Below are positions 43,554 to 52,414 of a stretch of DNA of 64,000 nt, one piece after another. Positions within the stretch are counted from its first letter, which is position 1; each line of letters begins with the position of its first letter. The DNA is taken from the NCBI GenBank assembly GCA_963711635.1, contig CAVQEZ010000011.1:62001-126000 (forward strand), read 5' to 3'. This DNA comes from CADEED01 sp963711635 (GTDB taxonomy: Bacteria > Pseudomonadota > Gammaproteobacteria > Steroidobacterales > Steroidobacteraceae). A model generated the notes under the pieces. That model was given only the letters and a program-made list of their open reading frames with translations, was not told the origin of the DNA and did no database searches. A program made the position numbers and the translations under genes.

Positions 43554-44035
43554 CCGTGAATCCGGGTTCAAGCTGGAAAAGGCTCCCCGCGAACATGAGC
43601 CAGACCCCGTGGGAAGAGGTGTGGACCTGGAATGGGCCGCAGCTCGACAGGATGGCCTTGGTCGGCGGATTGCCCGATGGCAAAGCGCATCATTTTTCAG
43701 GACAAGAACGGCCGATCAACAGGTGCCGGTGTTCCGCGCCGACATGACGGCGCTGGACCTCACGTCGATGGTCGAGGTCTCGTATCGCGTCAACGGCGTC
43801 ACGGTGTTCAACTTCGACTCCGTCGAGCCGGTCGATTTTCTCGGCGGCTCCGGCGTCAAGCTGCGCTACAACTATGCGTCGGGCATCGGCATTTACGAAG
43901 AAGGGCAGTTGCGTGATGCGCGTCGTCGATCAGAAGCTGTACGCGATGAAACTCGAGGGCGTCGCGAATGATTCCTTCGACGCGGTCGTCACCCAGTTCG
44001 ATCAACTGGTGGCCAGTGCGCGGTTGCGCAAATAG
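43550..44035 (+). pseudogene. Hypothetical protein, frameshifted, in the protease operon
   Basis: About 161 residues if repaired. The parts read in three frames: TPWEEVWTWNGPQLDRMALVG, then AIIFQDKN, then DQQVPVFRADMTALDLTSMVE and VEPVDFLGGSGVKLRYNYASG, and finally MRVVDQKLYAMKLEGVANDSF ending ASARLRK. Three indels are needed, near 43690, 43715 and 43915. The start ATG overlaps the protease stop. I do not recognise the family; it may be a lipoprotein whose leader was lost to a further indel. A strong terminator follows 13 bases after the stop. Confidence 0.6.
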
Positions 44036-44047
44036 GTCGCAAGAGCG

Positions 44048-44080
44048 AACCCCCGTCGGGAGACCGGCGGGGGTTTTTTT
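44048..44080 (+). terminator. Rho-independent terminator of CGNR-protease operon
   Basis: A 12-bp stem with one G-U pair: AACCCCCGTCGG (44048-44059), GNRA-type loop GAGA, CCGGCGGGGGTT (44064-44075), followed by seven T residues (44074-44080). It lies just after the stop at 44035. Confidence 0.96.
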
Positions 44081-44101
44081 GTCTCGGGTAGCGGGACGCT
44101 A

Positions 44102-44203
44102 TCAGCTCGACAGGCCCGACCAGTCGAACACCGCCGCAACCGCGAGGGTAACGACGACCAGTGTGGTGATGCGATTGAGCAGGGACTTGACGGACGGGTT
44201 CAT
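44102..44203 (-). CDS. 33-residue single-helix membrane peptide
   Basis: A short gene with a good ribosome binding site, AAGGAG, five bases before the ATG at 44203. The peptide begins MNPSVKSLLNRITTL and has one hydrophobic helix (TLVVVTLAVAAVF) ending DWSGLSS. The basic N-terminus and single helix suggest an inner-membrane peptide. It lies alone between a terminator and the PIG-L gene, facing left. No homologue is known to me. Confidence 0.55.
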   Translation of the reverse strand: MNPSVKSLLNRITTLVVVTLAVAAVFDWSGLSS

Positions 44204-44316
44204 GACAACTCCTTGGGCGACTATGTATTGACGACGGTGAGGAGATTGCGCGAACCGCGGGCCTGGGCGTAGTGGAACCTGTCACGCTGGAAACTGACAA
44301 GTGTCACGGGTGAAGC

Positions 44317-45222
44317 TCAGCCGCACGTGCCGCGCGGCTTCTGCACGCGGTGATAGTCACGTCCCACCCAGACGTTGTGCCCCGCTTCCCAGGTGCTGCC
44401 GGCGTGACTGTCGCTGAGACCTGAAGCAGTCGCCGCCCAGGTTCCCGCATCGATCAGATAGTTCTCGCCCGTCACGTTGGGCCTGCGGTCCCGCGTGGCG
44501 TATTCCTGATGCCGGCTGACTCGGGCGCAGGGCAGGCGGGCAGCGACTTCCTCCATGGCGAACGCCACGGCGCGATGATCGTGATGATCGCCCGGGTTGC
44601 GACGTTCATCCAGCTCGGCGATGTGCAGGTTCAGCGCAAGGCCAGGCACGAGCTCGCTCGCGATGACGGCCTCCAGCGTGGCGACGAAATCGCTCCATCC
44701 CGCATAACGCGCGCTGTCGTCGATGGCCTTCGTCTCGGCGGACGCGCCCGAACGCAGACGCTGCAGCGAAAGCGGATGCTCCTGGGAGTCGTTGCCGTTG
44801 ACGATGTTGCCGTCGTGTATGCGCAGGAAATACGCGACGGCGTTCGCATAGTTGTGTCGAGCCACTTTGTGTCCGGCGCGCTCGACGGCTTCAGGCTTGG
44901 TGTCGGTGCCCAGCGCGGCTGTCGCGTTGGCGGCGTTGGCCATGAAGCGGATGGCGCGCAGCGCGCCTTCCTCGCGCGCGAGGTAATAAGGAGTCGGTTC
45001 CCCGCCCATGCCCCGGCCGGCGTCGCCCGCCGAGACGTGCACGAACACGGCCTTCTCGTGCGGGTCGTTCATGGCGTGGAACGCGTCGGGGTTCATGAAG
45101 AGCTGCCAGTCGTCGGGATGCGCGACGACGAAAACGCTGACCGCTGGCGTCGGCGGCGCCTCGCGTGGAAGCCCTGCGCAGCCGGAGATCAAAAACAACG
45201 CGACGAACGCGCCGTATTTCAT
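44317..45222 (-). CDS. PIG-L family deacetylase lipoprotein
   Basis: The protein has 301 residues. The start at 45222 follows GGGGAGAA and gives a lipobox (FLISGC-AGLP). PIG-L/LmbE motifs are the metal site AHPDDW (H35-D37-D38), FVHVSAGDAGRG and GDHHDHRAVAFAMEEVAAR with the HxxHxxV-like ligands. These zinc enzymes remove acetyl groups from N-acetylglucosamine derivatives. An exported lipoprotein version suggests an extracytoplasmic glycan substrate. No other glycan genes are adjacent. Confidence 0.88.
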   Translation of the reverse strand: MKYGAFVALFLISGCAGLPREAPPTPAVSVFVVAHPDDWQLFMNPDAFHAMNDPHEKAVFVHVSAGDAGRGMGGEPTPYYLAREEGALRAIRFMANAANATAALGTDTKPEAVERAGHKVARHNYANAVAYFLRIHDGNIVNGNDSQEHPLSLQRLRSGASAETKAIDDSARYAGWSDFVATLEAVIASELVPGLALNLHIAELDERRNPGDHHDHRAVAFAMEEVAARLPCARVSRHQEYATRDRRPNVTGENYLIDAGTWAATASGLSDSHAGSTWEAGHNVWVGRDYHRVQKPRGTCG

Positions 45223-45328
45223 GCCAGTTCTCCCCAATATGTCTCCCAAGGCAACAAGGCTAGCCGAGGGTGGACTGCGCCGCCATCGCACCGGGCCCCA
45301 ATGCCGCTCGATTTCGGGTGCGCCTCCT

Positions 45329-46903
45329 TCACGGCTCCGAAGATCGATAGTGATCCTGCATCGGGTAGCGACGCGCATACCAGGCGAAGGCAAGCGCGAC
45401 GACCAGCGCGAACGCCGCGAAGAAGAACATGAGGAATGCGTTTTCCGTGAGACCGGTATCCGCGACGCGCGATATCACCGCTTCGTTGCGCACGCTCGCA
45501 TTGACCACGAGCACCCACAGATTTCCGACCGTCACCGACAGATACCAGAACGCCATGATCACGCCTTTCATGGATTGCGGCGCCTGGCTGTACGCAAACT
45601 CGAGCCCCGTCGCCGACACCAGCACCTCGCCGAACGTGAGCAGTACATAGGGCAGCACCTGCCAGACGATGGAAACCGCATCGCCATGGTCGATCGAAAG
45701 CTGGATGGCGCCTGCCGCGATCCACGCGAGACCCGAAAACGCGATGCCGAAACCCATCCGCCGCAGCGGTGTCACCTCGACACCCAGGCGGCGCAGTGCC
45801 GGATAGAGGACGAGGTTGTTGAACGGAATCAGGATCATGACGAGCGCCGGATTCAGCGCCTGCATCTGCGCGGATGAAAACCACTCGGGCTTCACCATCT
45901 GGTCCGCCTGCAGGATCCACGTCGATGCCTTCTGATCGAACAGCGACCAGAATGGCGTCACGAGCGCGAATACGATGAGGATGCGCAGCACGGCGCGGAC
46001 GCCCTCGATGCGTTCAGGAGGATGAACCGTGCTCGCGCGATCGAGTTGCAGGTACGCACCGGTGCCGCCGAACGTCAGCAAGAAGACGAGAGCGAGGCAT
46101 GCTGATATCACGAAGCCGAAGGACTCCATCAACGCAAACGCACCGAGGGCCAGCGTGGCGCCGATGGCGGCGATGCTGAGCCCTGGGCGCCCCTGTCCCT
46201 CGCCGCGAGACCATAGCGCGGTGCGCGCGACGCGCAGAAATGAATGCGGGTCGGCGGTTGTGGGCGGAACGTTCACGTATTTCTTGCGCCCCGCCCAGAA
46301 GATGACAGTGGCGATGAACATCAGGATTCCCGGGATGCCGAATGCCACCGCCGCGCCATACTTGCGCAGAAAAATGGGCATGAGCAGCGAGGCGAAGAAC
46401 GACCCGAAGTTGATGGTCCAGTAGAAGGCATCGAACACGATCTTGGCGATGTGTTTGTTGCTCTGATCGAATTGATCGCCGACGAACGAAACGACCAGTG
46501 GTTTGATGCCGCCGGAACCCAGCGCGATGAGGAACAGCCCGATGTAGAAGCCCGTGCGGTTGTCGTCGAACGCCGCGAGGCACGCATGTCCGGCGCAGTA
46601 GACGAGCGACAGCCACAGGATCGTGCGGTACTTGCCGAGTAGCCGGTCGGCGATCCAGCCGCCGAGCAGCGGGAAGAAGTACACGCCGATCACGAAGGAA
46701 TGAAACACGTCCTTGGCGAGCCCGGCACGCTCGGCTTCGGGTGCGTACAGCAGGAGTGAGCTCACGAGGAACGGCGTCAGGATGTTGCGCATCCCGTAGA
46801 AGCTGAAGCGCTCGCAGGCCTCGTTACCGATGATGTAGGGAACCTGCCGCGGCAAATGCGCCTTGGCGGATGCCGCTCGTGGGTTGACTTCGGTGCTGGA
46901 CAT
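45329..46903 (-). CDS. POT-family proton-dependent oligopeptide transporter
   Basis: An inner-membrane transporter of 524 residues with 12-14 helices. The start at 46903 gives MSSTEVNPRAASAKAHLPRQ. POT signatures: NEACERFSFYGMRNILTPFL (ExxERFxYYG), the second motif ALGSGGIKPLVVSFVGDQFD and FYWTINFGSFFASLLMPIF. It imports di- or tripeptides with protons (DtpA-type). It is divergent from an M48 metalloprotease lipoprotein gene, with 133 bases between, a setting that could link peptide uptake to proteolysis. Confidence 0.93.
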   Translation of the reverse strand: MSSTEVNPRAASAKAHLPRQVPYIIGNEACERFSFYGMRNILTPFLVSSLLLYAPEAERAGLAKDVFHSFVIGVYFFPLLGGWIADRLLGKYRTILWLSLVYCAGHACLAAFDDNRTGFYIGLFLIALGSGGIKPLVVSFVGDQFDQSNKHIAKIVFDAFYWTINFGSFFASLLMPIFLRKYGAAVAFGIPGILMFIATVIFWAGRKKYVNVPPTTADPHSFLRVARTALWSRGEGQGRPGLSIAAIGATLALGAFALMESFGFVISACLALVFLLTFGGTGAYLQLDRASTVHPPERIEGVRAVLRILIVFALVTPFWSLFDQKASTWILQADQMVKPEWFSSAQMQALNPALVMILIPFNNLVLYPALRRLGVEVTPLRRMGFGIAFSGLAWIAAGAIQLSIDHGDAVSIVWQVLPYVLLTFGEVLVSATGLEFAYSQAPQSMKGVIMAFWYLSVTVGNLWVLVVNASVRNEAVISRVADTGLTENAFLMFFFAAFALVVALAFAWYARRYPMQDHYRSSEP

Positions 46904-47036
46904 CAATGCGTGCCCTCGAATGGTCTTCTGAAGCGGCGTCGGCGGTGAATATGACCGCAAGCGGATCCCGTCTGATATTCCAGCCGGGATCAAACACGTA
47001 TACAAGCGAAACCTCGGTCACCGGAGGTTTTCTCCC
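46904..47036. promoter_or_regulatory. Divergent promoter region, POT transporter/M48 protease
   Basis: 133 bases. The rightward gene has a strong GGAGG seven bases before its ATG. TATACA near 47000 could be a -10 box for it. No operator-like palindrome was recognised. Confidence 0.35.
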
Positions 47037-48620
47037 ATGTGTCGCCCGACGTTCGTCCGCTTACCCTTTCTCATTGTTTTGCTGTGCACGCTCGTCACGG
47101 CGTGCGGCGTAAACCCGGTTACGAAGAAGAAGGAAATCCAGTTCGTCTCCGAATCGCAGGAGTTGCAGATCGGCGAGAACAACTATTCGCCGACGCGCCA
47201 GGGCGAGGGCGGGGACCTCACTGTGCTGCCGGAGCTCACGACCTACGTGAACGGCGTGGGCCAGAAGCTCGCGGCCGTCTCGGATCGCAAGCTGCCGTAT
47301 GAATTCGTGGTGCTCAACAACTCGGTGCCCAATGCCTGGGCGCTGCCCGGCGGCAAGATCGGCGTGAATCGCGGCCTGTTGACCGAGCTGAAGAACGAAG
47401 CGGAGCTGGCCGCGGTGCTCGGCCACGAAATCGTGCACGCCGCCGCGCGGCACGGCGCCAAGGCGCAGGAGCGCGGCACGATGATGCAGGTGGGCATGGT
47501 CGCGGCACAGATGGGCGCAGCCATGAGCGGCGCCAACTCGGATGTCGCCAGCCTCGCGCTGGGTGGCGCCGGAGTCGGCCTGCAGATGATCCAGATGAAA
47601 TATGGCCGCGACCAGGAGCTCGAGAGCGATCAGTACGGAATGAAATACATGAAGTCCGCGGGCTTCGATCCGTGGGGCGCGGTGACTCTGCAGGAAACCT
47701 TCGTACGCCTGTCGGAAGCCGGCGGTGCCAAGCAGCAGAGCTGGATGGAAGGCCTGTTTGCGTCTCACCCGCCCTCTCAGGAGCGCGTCGACAAGAACAA
47801 ACAAACCGCTGAAACGCTCGGGCGCGGGGGCGAGGTCGGCGCCGAATCCTTTGCGGCCGCGACGCGGCAGCTTCGCCAGATGAAGCCGGCCTACGACAAG
47901 CACGACCAGGCCATGGCTGCCGCACAGAAAAAGGACTATTCGGAAGCGAAGAAGCTCGCGGGGGAGGCGGCGAAGGCCGTGCCCAACGAAGGCATCTTCC
48001 ACGTGCTGCTTGGCCAGATCGCGCTCGCCGAGAAGCAGCCCGAGGCCGCCGCAGGCGCATTCGACAAGGCCATGCAGTTGAGTCCCAACTACTTCGCGCC
48101 GTACCTCGGCGCCGGAGTCGCCCAGACGCAGCTCGGCAACAAGCAGAAGGCCGAGGAGTACCTGAAGCGCAGCGCGCAGATGCTGCCGACGGCGCCCGCG
48201 GCGTTTTATCTCGGCAATCTGGCGCGCGAACGGGGTGACATCGCGGCGGCGCGTGAGTACTACCAGGCCGCGGCGAGCTCGCAGAGTCCCATCGGCCAGG
48301 CCGCGGCGGTGGAATTCACGAAGATGGATCTACCGCAAAATCCTGGCAACTACGTTGGCGCGGGCGGCCAGTTCGATGCGCAGGGGAGGCTCATGGTGGT
48401 GGTGCAGAATCGTTCCAAGGTGCCGCTCGATACCATCCAGGTGACGCCCGTGCTGATCGATGTCGCCGGGCGTGTGGTGCAGCAGGGCGATCCGGTGGTC
48501 ATCCGCGCGGTGCTCAAACCAGGCGAGCAGGCCGCGGCGGCAAGCGGCATCGGCAGCATCACGCAGGAACAAATGCAGGCACTGCGTTTCCGTGTGGACG
48601 GCGCCAAAGTTGCGGAGTGA
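47037..48620 (+). CDS. M48-family metalloprotease lipoprotein with TPR repeats
   Basis: The protein has 527 residues with a lipoprotein signal (LIVLLCTLVTAC-GVNP), then the family opening TKKKEIQFVSESQELQIGE. The zinc motif is H130-E-I-V-H134 with AAARHG following, and the third ligand is in GRDQELESDQYGMKYM. Residues ~290-420 hold TPR repeats (HVLLGQIALAEKQPEAAAGAF; PYLGAGVAQTQLGNKQKAEEY). A beta-sandwich-like end follows. It is a periplasmic, membrane-tethered protease of the LoiP/BepA kind, active in envelope quality control. A different subtype from the M48 protein at 42312. Confidence 0.92.
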   Translation: MCRPTFVRLPFLIVLLCTLVTACGVNPVTKKKEIQFVSESQELQIGENNYSPTRQGEGGDLTVLPELTTYVNGVGQKLAAVSDRKLPYEFVVLNNSVPNAWALPGGKIGVNRGLLTELKNEAELAAVLGHEIVHAAARHGAKAQERGTMMQVGMVAAQMGAAMSGANSDVASLALGGAGVGLQMIQMKYGRDQELESDQYGMKYMKSAGFDPWGAVTLQETFVRLSEAGGAKQQSWMEGLFASHPPSQERVDKNKQTAETLGRGGEVGAESFAAATRQLRQMKPAYDKHDQAMAAAQKKDYSEAKKLAGEAAKAVPNEGIFHVLLGQIALAEKQPEAAAGAFDKAMQLSPNYFAPYLGAGVAQTQLGNKQKAEEYLKRSAQMLPTAPAAFYLGNLARERGDIAAAREYYQAAASSQSPIGQAAAVEFTKMDLPQNPGNYVGAGGQFDAQGRLMVVVQNRSKVPLDTIQVTPVLIDVAGRVVQQGDPVVIRAVLKPGEQAAAASGIGSITQEQMQALRFRVDGAKVAE

Positions 48621-48660
48621 AGGCGCAGGGACGTTCACCGGTCATGAGCACCCCGTGTCA

Positions 48661-50901
48661 TCAATTGCAGCCCGCCGCGTTGATGCCGCCGCTTCCGGAC
48701 ACCGTGACCGTGTCGATATTCGACAGCCCGTTCGCAGTCGTGGCGACGAGGTGTACGTCGTTCGCGCCTGCGTTCAGTGTCACGGTGGCCGTGCCCGTGT
48801 TCGACCACGTGGTCCAACTGCCGGTGCCTGGCAGCGACACGCTCGAAGTCACCGTCGCACCGTTGACGCGCACGCTGCCGGTTCGATCCGTGGTGGTGCC
48901 GTTGGCATGGCGCCATTGCAGCGTGTAGCTGCCACTTGCAGTGGCGTTCACTCGCCAGCGCACCGCCGTGCCCGAGGCATTGTTGGTGTTGGCGAAGCCG
49001 GTGCCGGTGAAACCCGCCTGATTGTTGTCGATGGTGCCGTCGACGCCGCAGAAGCCTGTGGTGTTCTCCTGGATCGTGACGCTTCCGCCGGTTGAACCGC
49101 CGCCGAGCGCAATGGCCCCCGCCGAGGCCGTGAGGACCACTCGGTCGAGCCTGGCGCCATCTTCGCGCCGCAAAATTCGCAACGTGTGATTGCCGGCCGG
49201 CAGGCTGTTGAACGTCGCCGGCGTCAAGGTCTGCCAGCCACCGCCGGACACGTTGTTCTGCGTGACCCAGGCGCCGGCATCCAGCTTGTAATAGAACGAA
49301 TCATCGCCGGCATTCGGCATGCTGGCCTGGATGTCGAAGCGGACGTTCGCGGTCTGCGAAAGCGTGAACGGAATTTCCACGCGGCCCGTGGCCGTATCCG
49401 AGGGAGTGGCCAATACCTGGTTCGCGCCATTGTTAGGCCACTGGATGAATTGCCCGCCCGATGCCGTCCCATCGGAACCCACGGCGAACGGCGCGAAGCT
49501 GCCCTGACTGGACAGACTCTCCAGCTCGAGCTGCAGCGCGCTGCCGCCCGGTGTGCCGGTGGCGAACCGCCACCAGTCGACGTTGAACAGCGTGCCGCTC
49601 CCGCCGGTGAATCGCAGGAAGACGTTATGCAGTCCGGTCACGGAGTTGATTGCCGCCGAGACCGTCTGCCAGTTCTGCCAGCCTCCCGTGTTGCCGAGGC
49701 TGACCGAACCCACCGGTGCGTTGTTCAGATTGTCCAGTACGATCTGGATCGTGCCGCCGCTCGTCGCCGACGCCACGCGTGCTTCGAACCGGCCGGCGCC
49801 CGCGCCGAAATCGACGTTGGAGATCTGCACCCAGTCGCCATTGTCGATAAATGCCAGGTTTCTGGCACCTGTCGGAGGACCTTCCGTTTCGATGCCCTGC
49901 TCGTTGTCGATGGTCTCTGCTTCATTGACCACATAAGGATCGACGTTCTTGAGCTTGGGCACGCCTGCCGGACCGTTTGCCACCTGCTGGATCGTGCCAT
50001 CGGCGTTGTAGAACAGCCGGTCGACGTTGATGGAGCGCTGGAATAGCGAGGCGCCGCGTTCGTTCGCGATGGCGCGGTTGTGATAGAAGATGTACGCCTG
50101 GCCGTTGAATTCCACGATCGATTGATGGTTGTTGTTGCCGTTCTGCCAGGGATTGGGCAGCACGGTGCCGCGGTACGTGAAGCCCGAGGTCGGGTTGCTG
50201 CTCGTCATGTAGTCGATGCGCATCCCGGTTTCCGGAGTCGTGGAATAGCTCAGGTAATAGACGCCGTTGCGCTTGTGCATGTACAGCGCTTCGAAGAAGT
50301 TAGGCACGTCGAGCGTGATGGCCGCGCCGTTGACGCTGATCATGTCGCTGTTCAAGCGGATCACGCGCGCGTTGCCGGGCGCACCGCCGCCGAAGTAGAG
50401 ATACGCCTGGCCGTCGTCATCGACGAACACGCCGGGGTCGAACAGCCATTGGACGTTGGCGTTGGGCGTACTGCGGCTGACCAGCGGAGTTCCCCGCGGA
50501 TCGGTGAACGGGCCAGTGGGGCTGCTGCTCACTGCCACACCGATGGCGTTGGCACCGTCGGGAAAATACAGGTAGTAAGTGCCGTTGCGGAAAATCATGT
50601 CGGGCGCGTACGCGCGGCTGCCCCAGGTGGTGTCCCGATCGATGTCGAACACGATGCCGTGGTCGCGCCAATTGATCATGTCGTCCGACGAGAACATGGT
50701 GTAGTCGACCATGTCGTAACCGCTCTGGGTGTCCAGGTCGTGCGAGGTGATGACGTACATGCGGTTGTTGAAAACCCGTGCCGCCGGATCCGCTGTGTAG
50801 ACATGGGAGACCAGGGGGTTGTCGGCCGTGCAAACGGCCGCAGCGAAGGCGATCGCCGCCGCGCCAAGGTGGCGCAGTGTGGATTTTTCTCTTCGGTCCA
50901 T
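48661..50901 (-). CDS. Secreted GH43-family glycosidase with C-terminal carbohydrate-binding modules
   Basis: The protein has 746 residues with a leader (LGAAAIAFAAAVCTA). Residues ~28-315 form a five-bladed GH43 propeller: HVYTADPAARVFNNRMYVITSHD (base), SRAYAPDMIFRNGTYYLYFP, FDPGVFVDDDGQAYLYFGG, FFEALYMHKRNGVYYLSYS (acid Glu). A CBM6-like module follows (~320-450; YVVNEAETIDNEQGIETE, FNVDWWRFA). A second sandwich (~455-600) and a third module (~615-745; VTIQENTTGFCGVDGTIDNNQAGFTGTG, with two Cys) end the protein. It likely attacks arabinoxylan or a similar plant polymer. Confidence 0.9.
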   Translation of the reverse strand: MDRREKSTLRHLGAAAIAFAAAVCTADNPLVSHVYTADPAARVFNNRMYVITSHDLDTQSGYDMVDYTMFSSDDMINWRDHGIVFDIDRDTTWGSRAYAPDMIFRNGTYYLYFPDGANAIGVAVSSSPTGPFTDPRGTPLVSRSTPNANVQWLFDPGVFVDDDGQAYLYFGGGAPGNARVIRLNSDMISVNGAAITLDVPNFFEALYMHKRNGVYYLSYSTTPETGMRIDYMTSSNPTSGFTYRGTVLPNPWQNGNNNHQSIVEFNGQAYIFYHNRAIANERGASLFQRSINVDRLFYNADGTIQQVANGPAGVPKLKNVDPYVVNEAETIDNEQGIETEGPPTGARNLAFIDNGDWVQISNVDFGAGAGRFEARVASATSGGTIQIVLDNLNNAPVGSVSLGNTGGWQNWQTVSAAINSVTGLHNVFLRFTGGSGTLFNVDWWRFATGTPGGSALQLELESLSSQGSFAPFAVGSDGTASGGQFIQWPNNGANQVLATPSDTATGRVEIPFTLSQTANVRFDIQASMPNAGDDSFYYKLDAGAWVTQNNVSGGGWQTLTPATFNSLPAGNHTLRILRREDGARLDRVVLTASAGAIALGGGSTGGSVTIQENTTGFCGVDGTIDNNQAGFTGTGFANTNNASGTAVRWRVNATASGSYTLQWRHANGTTTDRTGSVRVNGATVTSSVSLPGTGSWTTWSNTGTATVTLNAGANDVHLVATTANGLSNIDTVTVSGSGGINAAGCN

Positions 50902-51048
50902 GGTGTGTTTCCTTCCCTGTGATGGCCCACCGGAGATTCATTCTCGCGGACAGAGCAAGCCAGCATGCATGTGGCTATCACTTATCATCCTGCCAAAACG
51001 GTTATGGACCTATGTCAATAGCCAGACATCGGGAACCAGAGGATTTCG
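50902..51048. other. Intergenic, no gene seen
   Basis: 147 bases between two leftward genes, presumably the GH43 promoter. No clear boxes or repeats. Confidence 0.4.
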
Positions 51049-51930
51049 TCAGTGGCCGTCTGACGTCAGCGGCGGATACTTCTCGCCGAATTTCAGCTCC
51101 ACATCCAGATTGTTGGCCAGCACCAGCGGGCAATTGAAGTACTCGGAGTGTGCACACAAGAAGCTGTACGCAGTGTTGAGGTCGAACGTAATCGTCTGCG
51201 GTGGCGATCCCTTCGGGATGTGGATGTCCACCACGCGGCCGCCGCCATAGGTCGTCTTGCCGGAGGTGCGATCGCGCAGCAGCAGCAGCAATGCCCCGAT
51301 CTCCTTCCAATCTTTGCGATTACTGTACGTTTTCAGGTCGTACGTCTTGCCTGCGATCCGCGCCTGCAGCGTGCCGACCACGTACATGGTGCCGGCCTGC
51401 TCACGCGAGTCGAGATAGCTCATGGTCACCGGCTGCTCATTGCGCCGGAAAGCCCCCGTGATGACGCCGCGCGAGTCATAAGGATAGTAGTCGGGCGCCT
51501 TGAATCCATTGCGCGCCGGCAGCTTCGCGTTGTAAAGCCAGAGCTTGAGGGTTTTCTCGCGCAACAGCGTGCCGCGGACCGTCAGGCCGTTCGGCAGCGC
51601 GAGCGCCTCGCCAACTGGCTGGAGCAGGTCTCGCTGCTTGATGCCGGGCCCCCGGATGAGTGCCTGTCGGTCTTTGAACTCTACCTGCGCGATCGTCGTG
51701 GGCGGGACCGTCTTGGTCCAACGCAAGCTGTCGACACCGCCTGATGACAGATATGCGCTTTCGCCCGAATCGAGCTCCAGCATGTCCTGAATTGCGTAGA
51801 TGCCGGTCGGTCCGCCGAGTTCTTCGGCGAAAGCTTTCTTGAAGGCGAGCCAGTCCTGGTAGTGCTGCGAGTCGTCGGCATGTGCGGGCAGAAAAACGAG
51901 GAGGAAGGCGCAGCAAATTATCTTTCGCAT
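51049..51930 (-). CDS. Secreted DUF1684 protein
   Basis: The protein has 293 residues with a signal peptide (MRKIICCAFLLVFLPAHA). The mature start QHYQDWLAFKKAFAEE and the C-terminal FDLNTAYSFLCAHSEYFNCPLVLANNLDVELKFGEKYPP match DUF1684, where the end normally reads D-x-N-x-A-x-x-P-x-C-A ... C-P-x-P-x-x-x-N. The two conserved cysteines are kept. The role of the family is not known. It stands alone. Confidence 0.88.
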   Translation of the reverse strand: MRKIICCAFLLVFLPAHADDSQHYQDWLAFKKAFAEELGGPTGIYAIQDMLELDSGESAYLSSGGVDSLRWTKTVPPTTIAQVEFKDRQALIRGPGIKQRDLLQPVGEALALPNGLTVRGTLLREKTLKLWLYNAKLPARNGFKAPDYYPYDSRGVITGAFRRNEQPVTMSYLDSREQAGTMYVVGTLQARIAGKTYDLKTYSNRKDWKEIGALLLLLRDRTSGKTTYGGGRVVDIHIPKGSPPQTITFDLNTAYSFLCAHSEYFNCPLVLANNLDVELKFGEKYPPLTSDGH

Positions 51931-52134
51931 GTTGACCTCCGTGTCAGCCCTGCTCGCTCGTCAGGAGTATGCCACATTGGAGCTGCAAATCCCGGCCGCG
52001 ATCGTCTCTATCTACCTACACCTCGAAAGGGGTAGTGATTCTCCTTCGAATGCGTCACATGCCTGTCGCGATATGCGTGGTACCTTGCGCCCCCGTCGCC
52101 ACTCGGCGATTCATCAACCTGAAGGAAAATTCAA
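51931..52134. other. Intergenic, no gene seen
   Basis: 204 bases upstream of the leftward DUF1684 gene and the small rightward frame at 52135. No promoter boxes or structure were recognised. Confidence 0.4.
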
Positions 52135-52323
52135 ATGTCTTCGTCGAATCTTGCCGTGCGCATGGAGCACACGGCAACGGATCTGCTTTCTGACCCGCCG
52201 CGCGTCTCTCTCCGCATCGTCGCGAGAAACGAGCGTCCGGTGCAGGGCGGTCCGCGCATTTCTTTCACGAACAGGAAGTTCGTCATTCGCGATCAAGGAT
52301 TCCGGTACTTCCGCATTCGCTGA
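52135..52323 (+). CDS. Small hypothetical protein overlapping dispersed repeat
   Basis: A 62-residue frame with GAAGGA about eight bases before the ATG. It has no signal peptide, no helix and no known family. The last 22 codons (TNRKFVIRDQGF) fall in a repeat whose other copy at 60704 keeps the same frame (TNRKSVIRDQSP). It may be a real small gene, or a chance frame through a repeat element. Confidence 0.3.
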   Translation: MSSSNLAVRMEHTATDLLSDPPRVSLRIVARNERPVQGGPRISFTNRKFVIRDQGFRYFRIR

Positions 52324-52364
52324 TCGTCAACCAACCAGCTCCGCCATCGGTCGCATCCGCGACG
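52253..52364 (+). repeat. Dispersed repeat R3, copy a
   Basis: Two conserved blocks. 52253-52296 matches 60704-60748, sharing ACGAACAGGAAGT then CGTCATTCG and GATCAA. 52335-52364 matches 60760-60789, sharing AGCTCCGCCATCG then TCGCATCCGCGACG. Between the blocks copy a carries about 25 extra bases. The orientation is the same in both. Confidence 0.7.
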
Positions 52365-52414
52365 ATGCGCGGCAGCGATCAGCCCACGCCGTGGTTTGAA
52401 GCTACTATCGTGAA

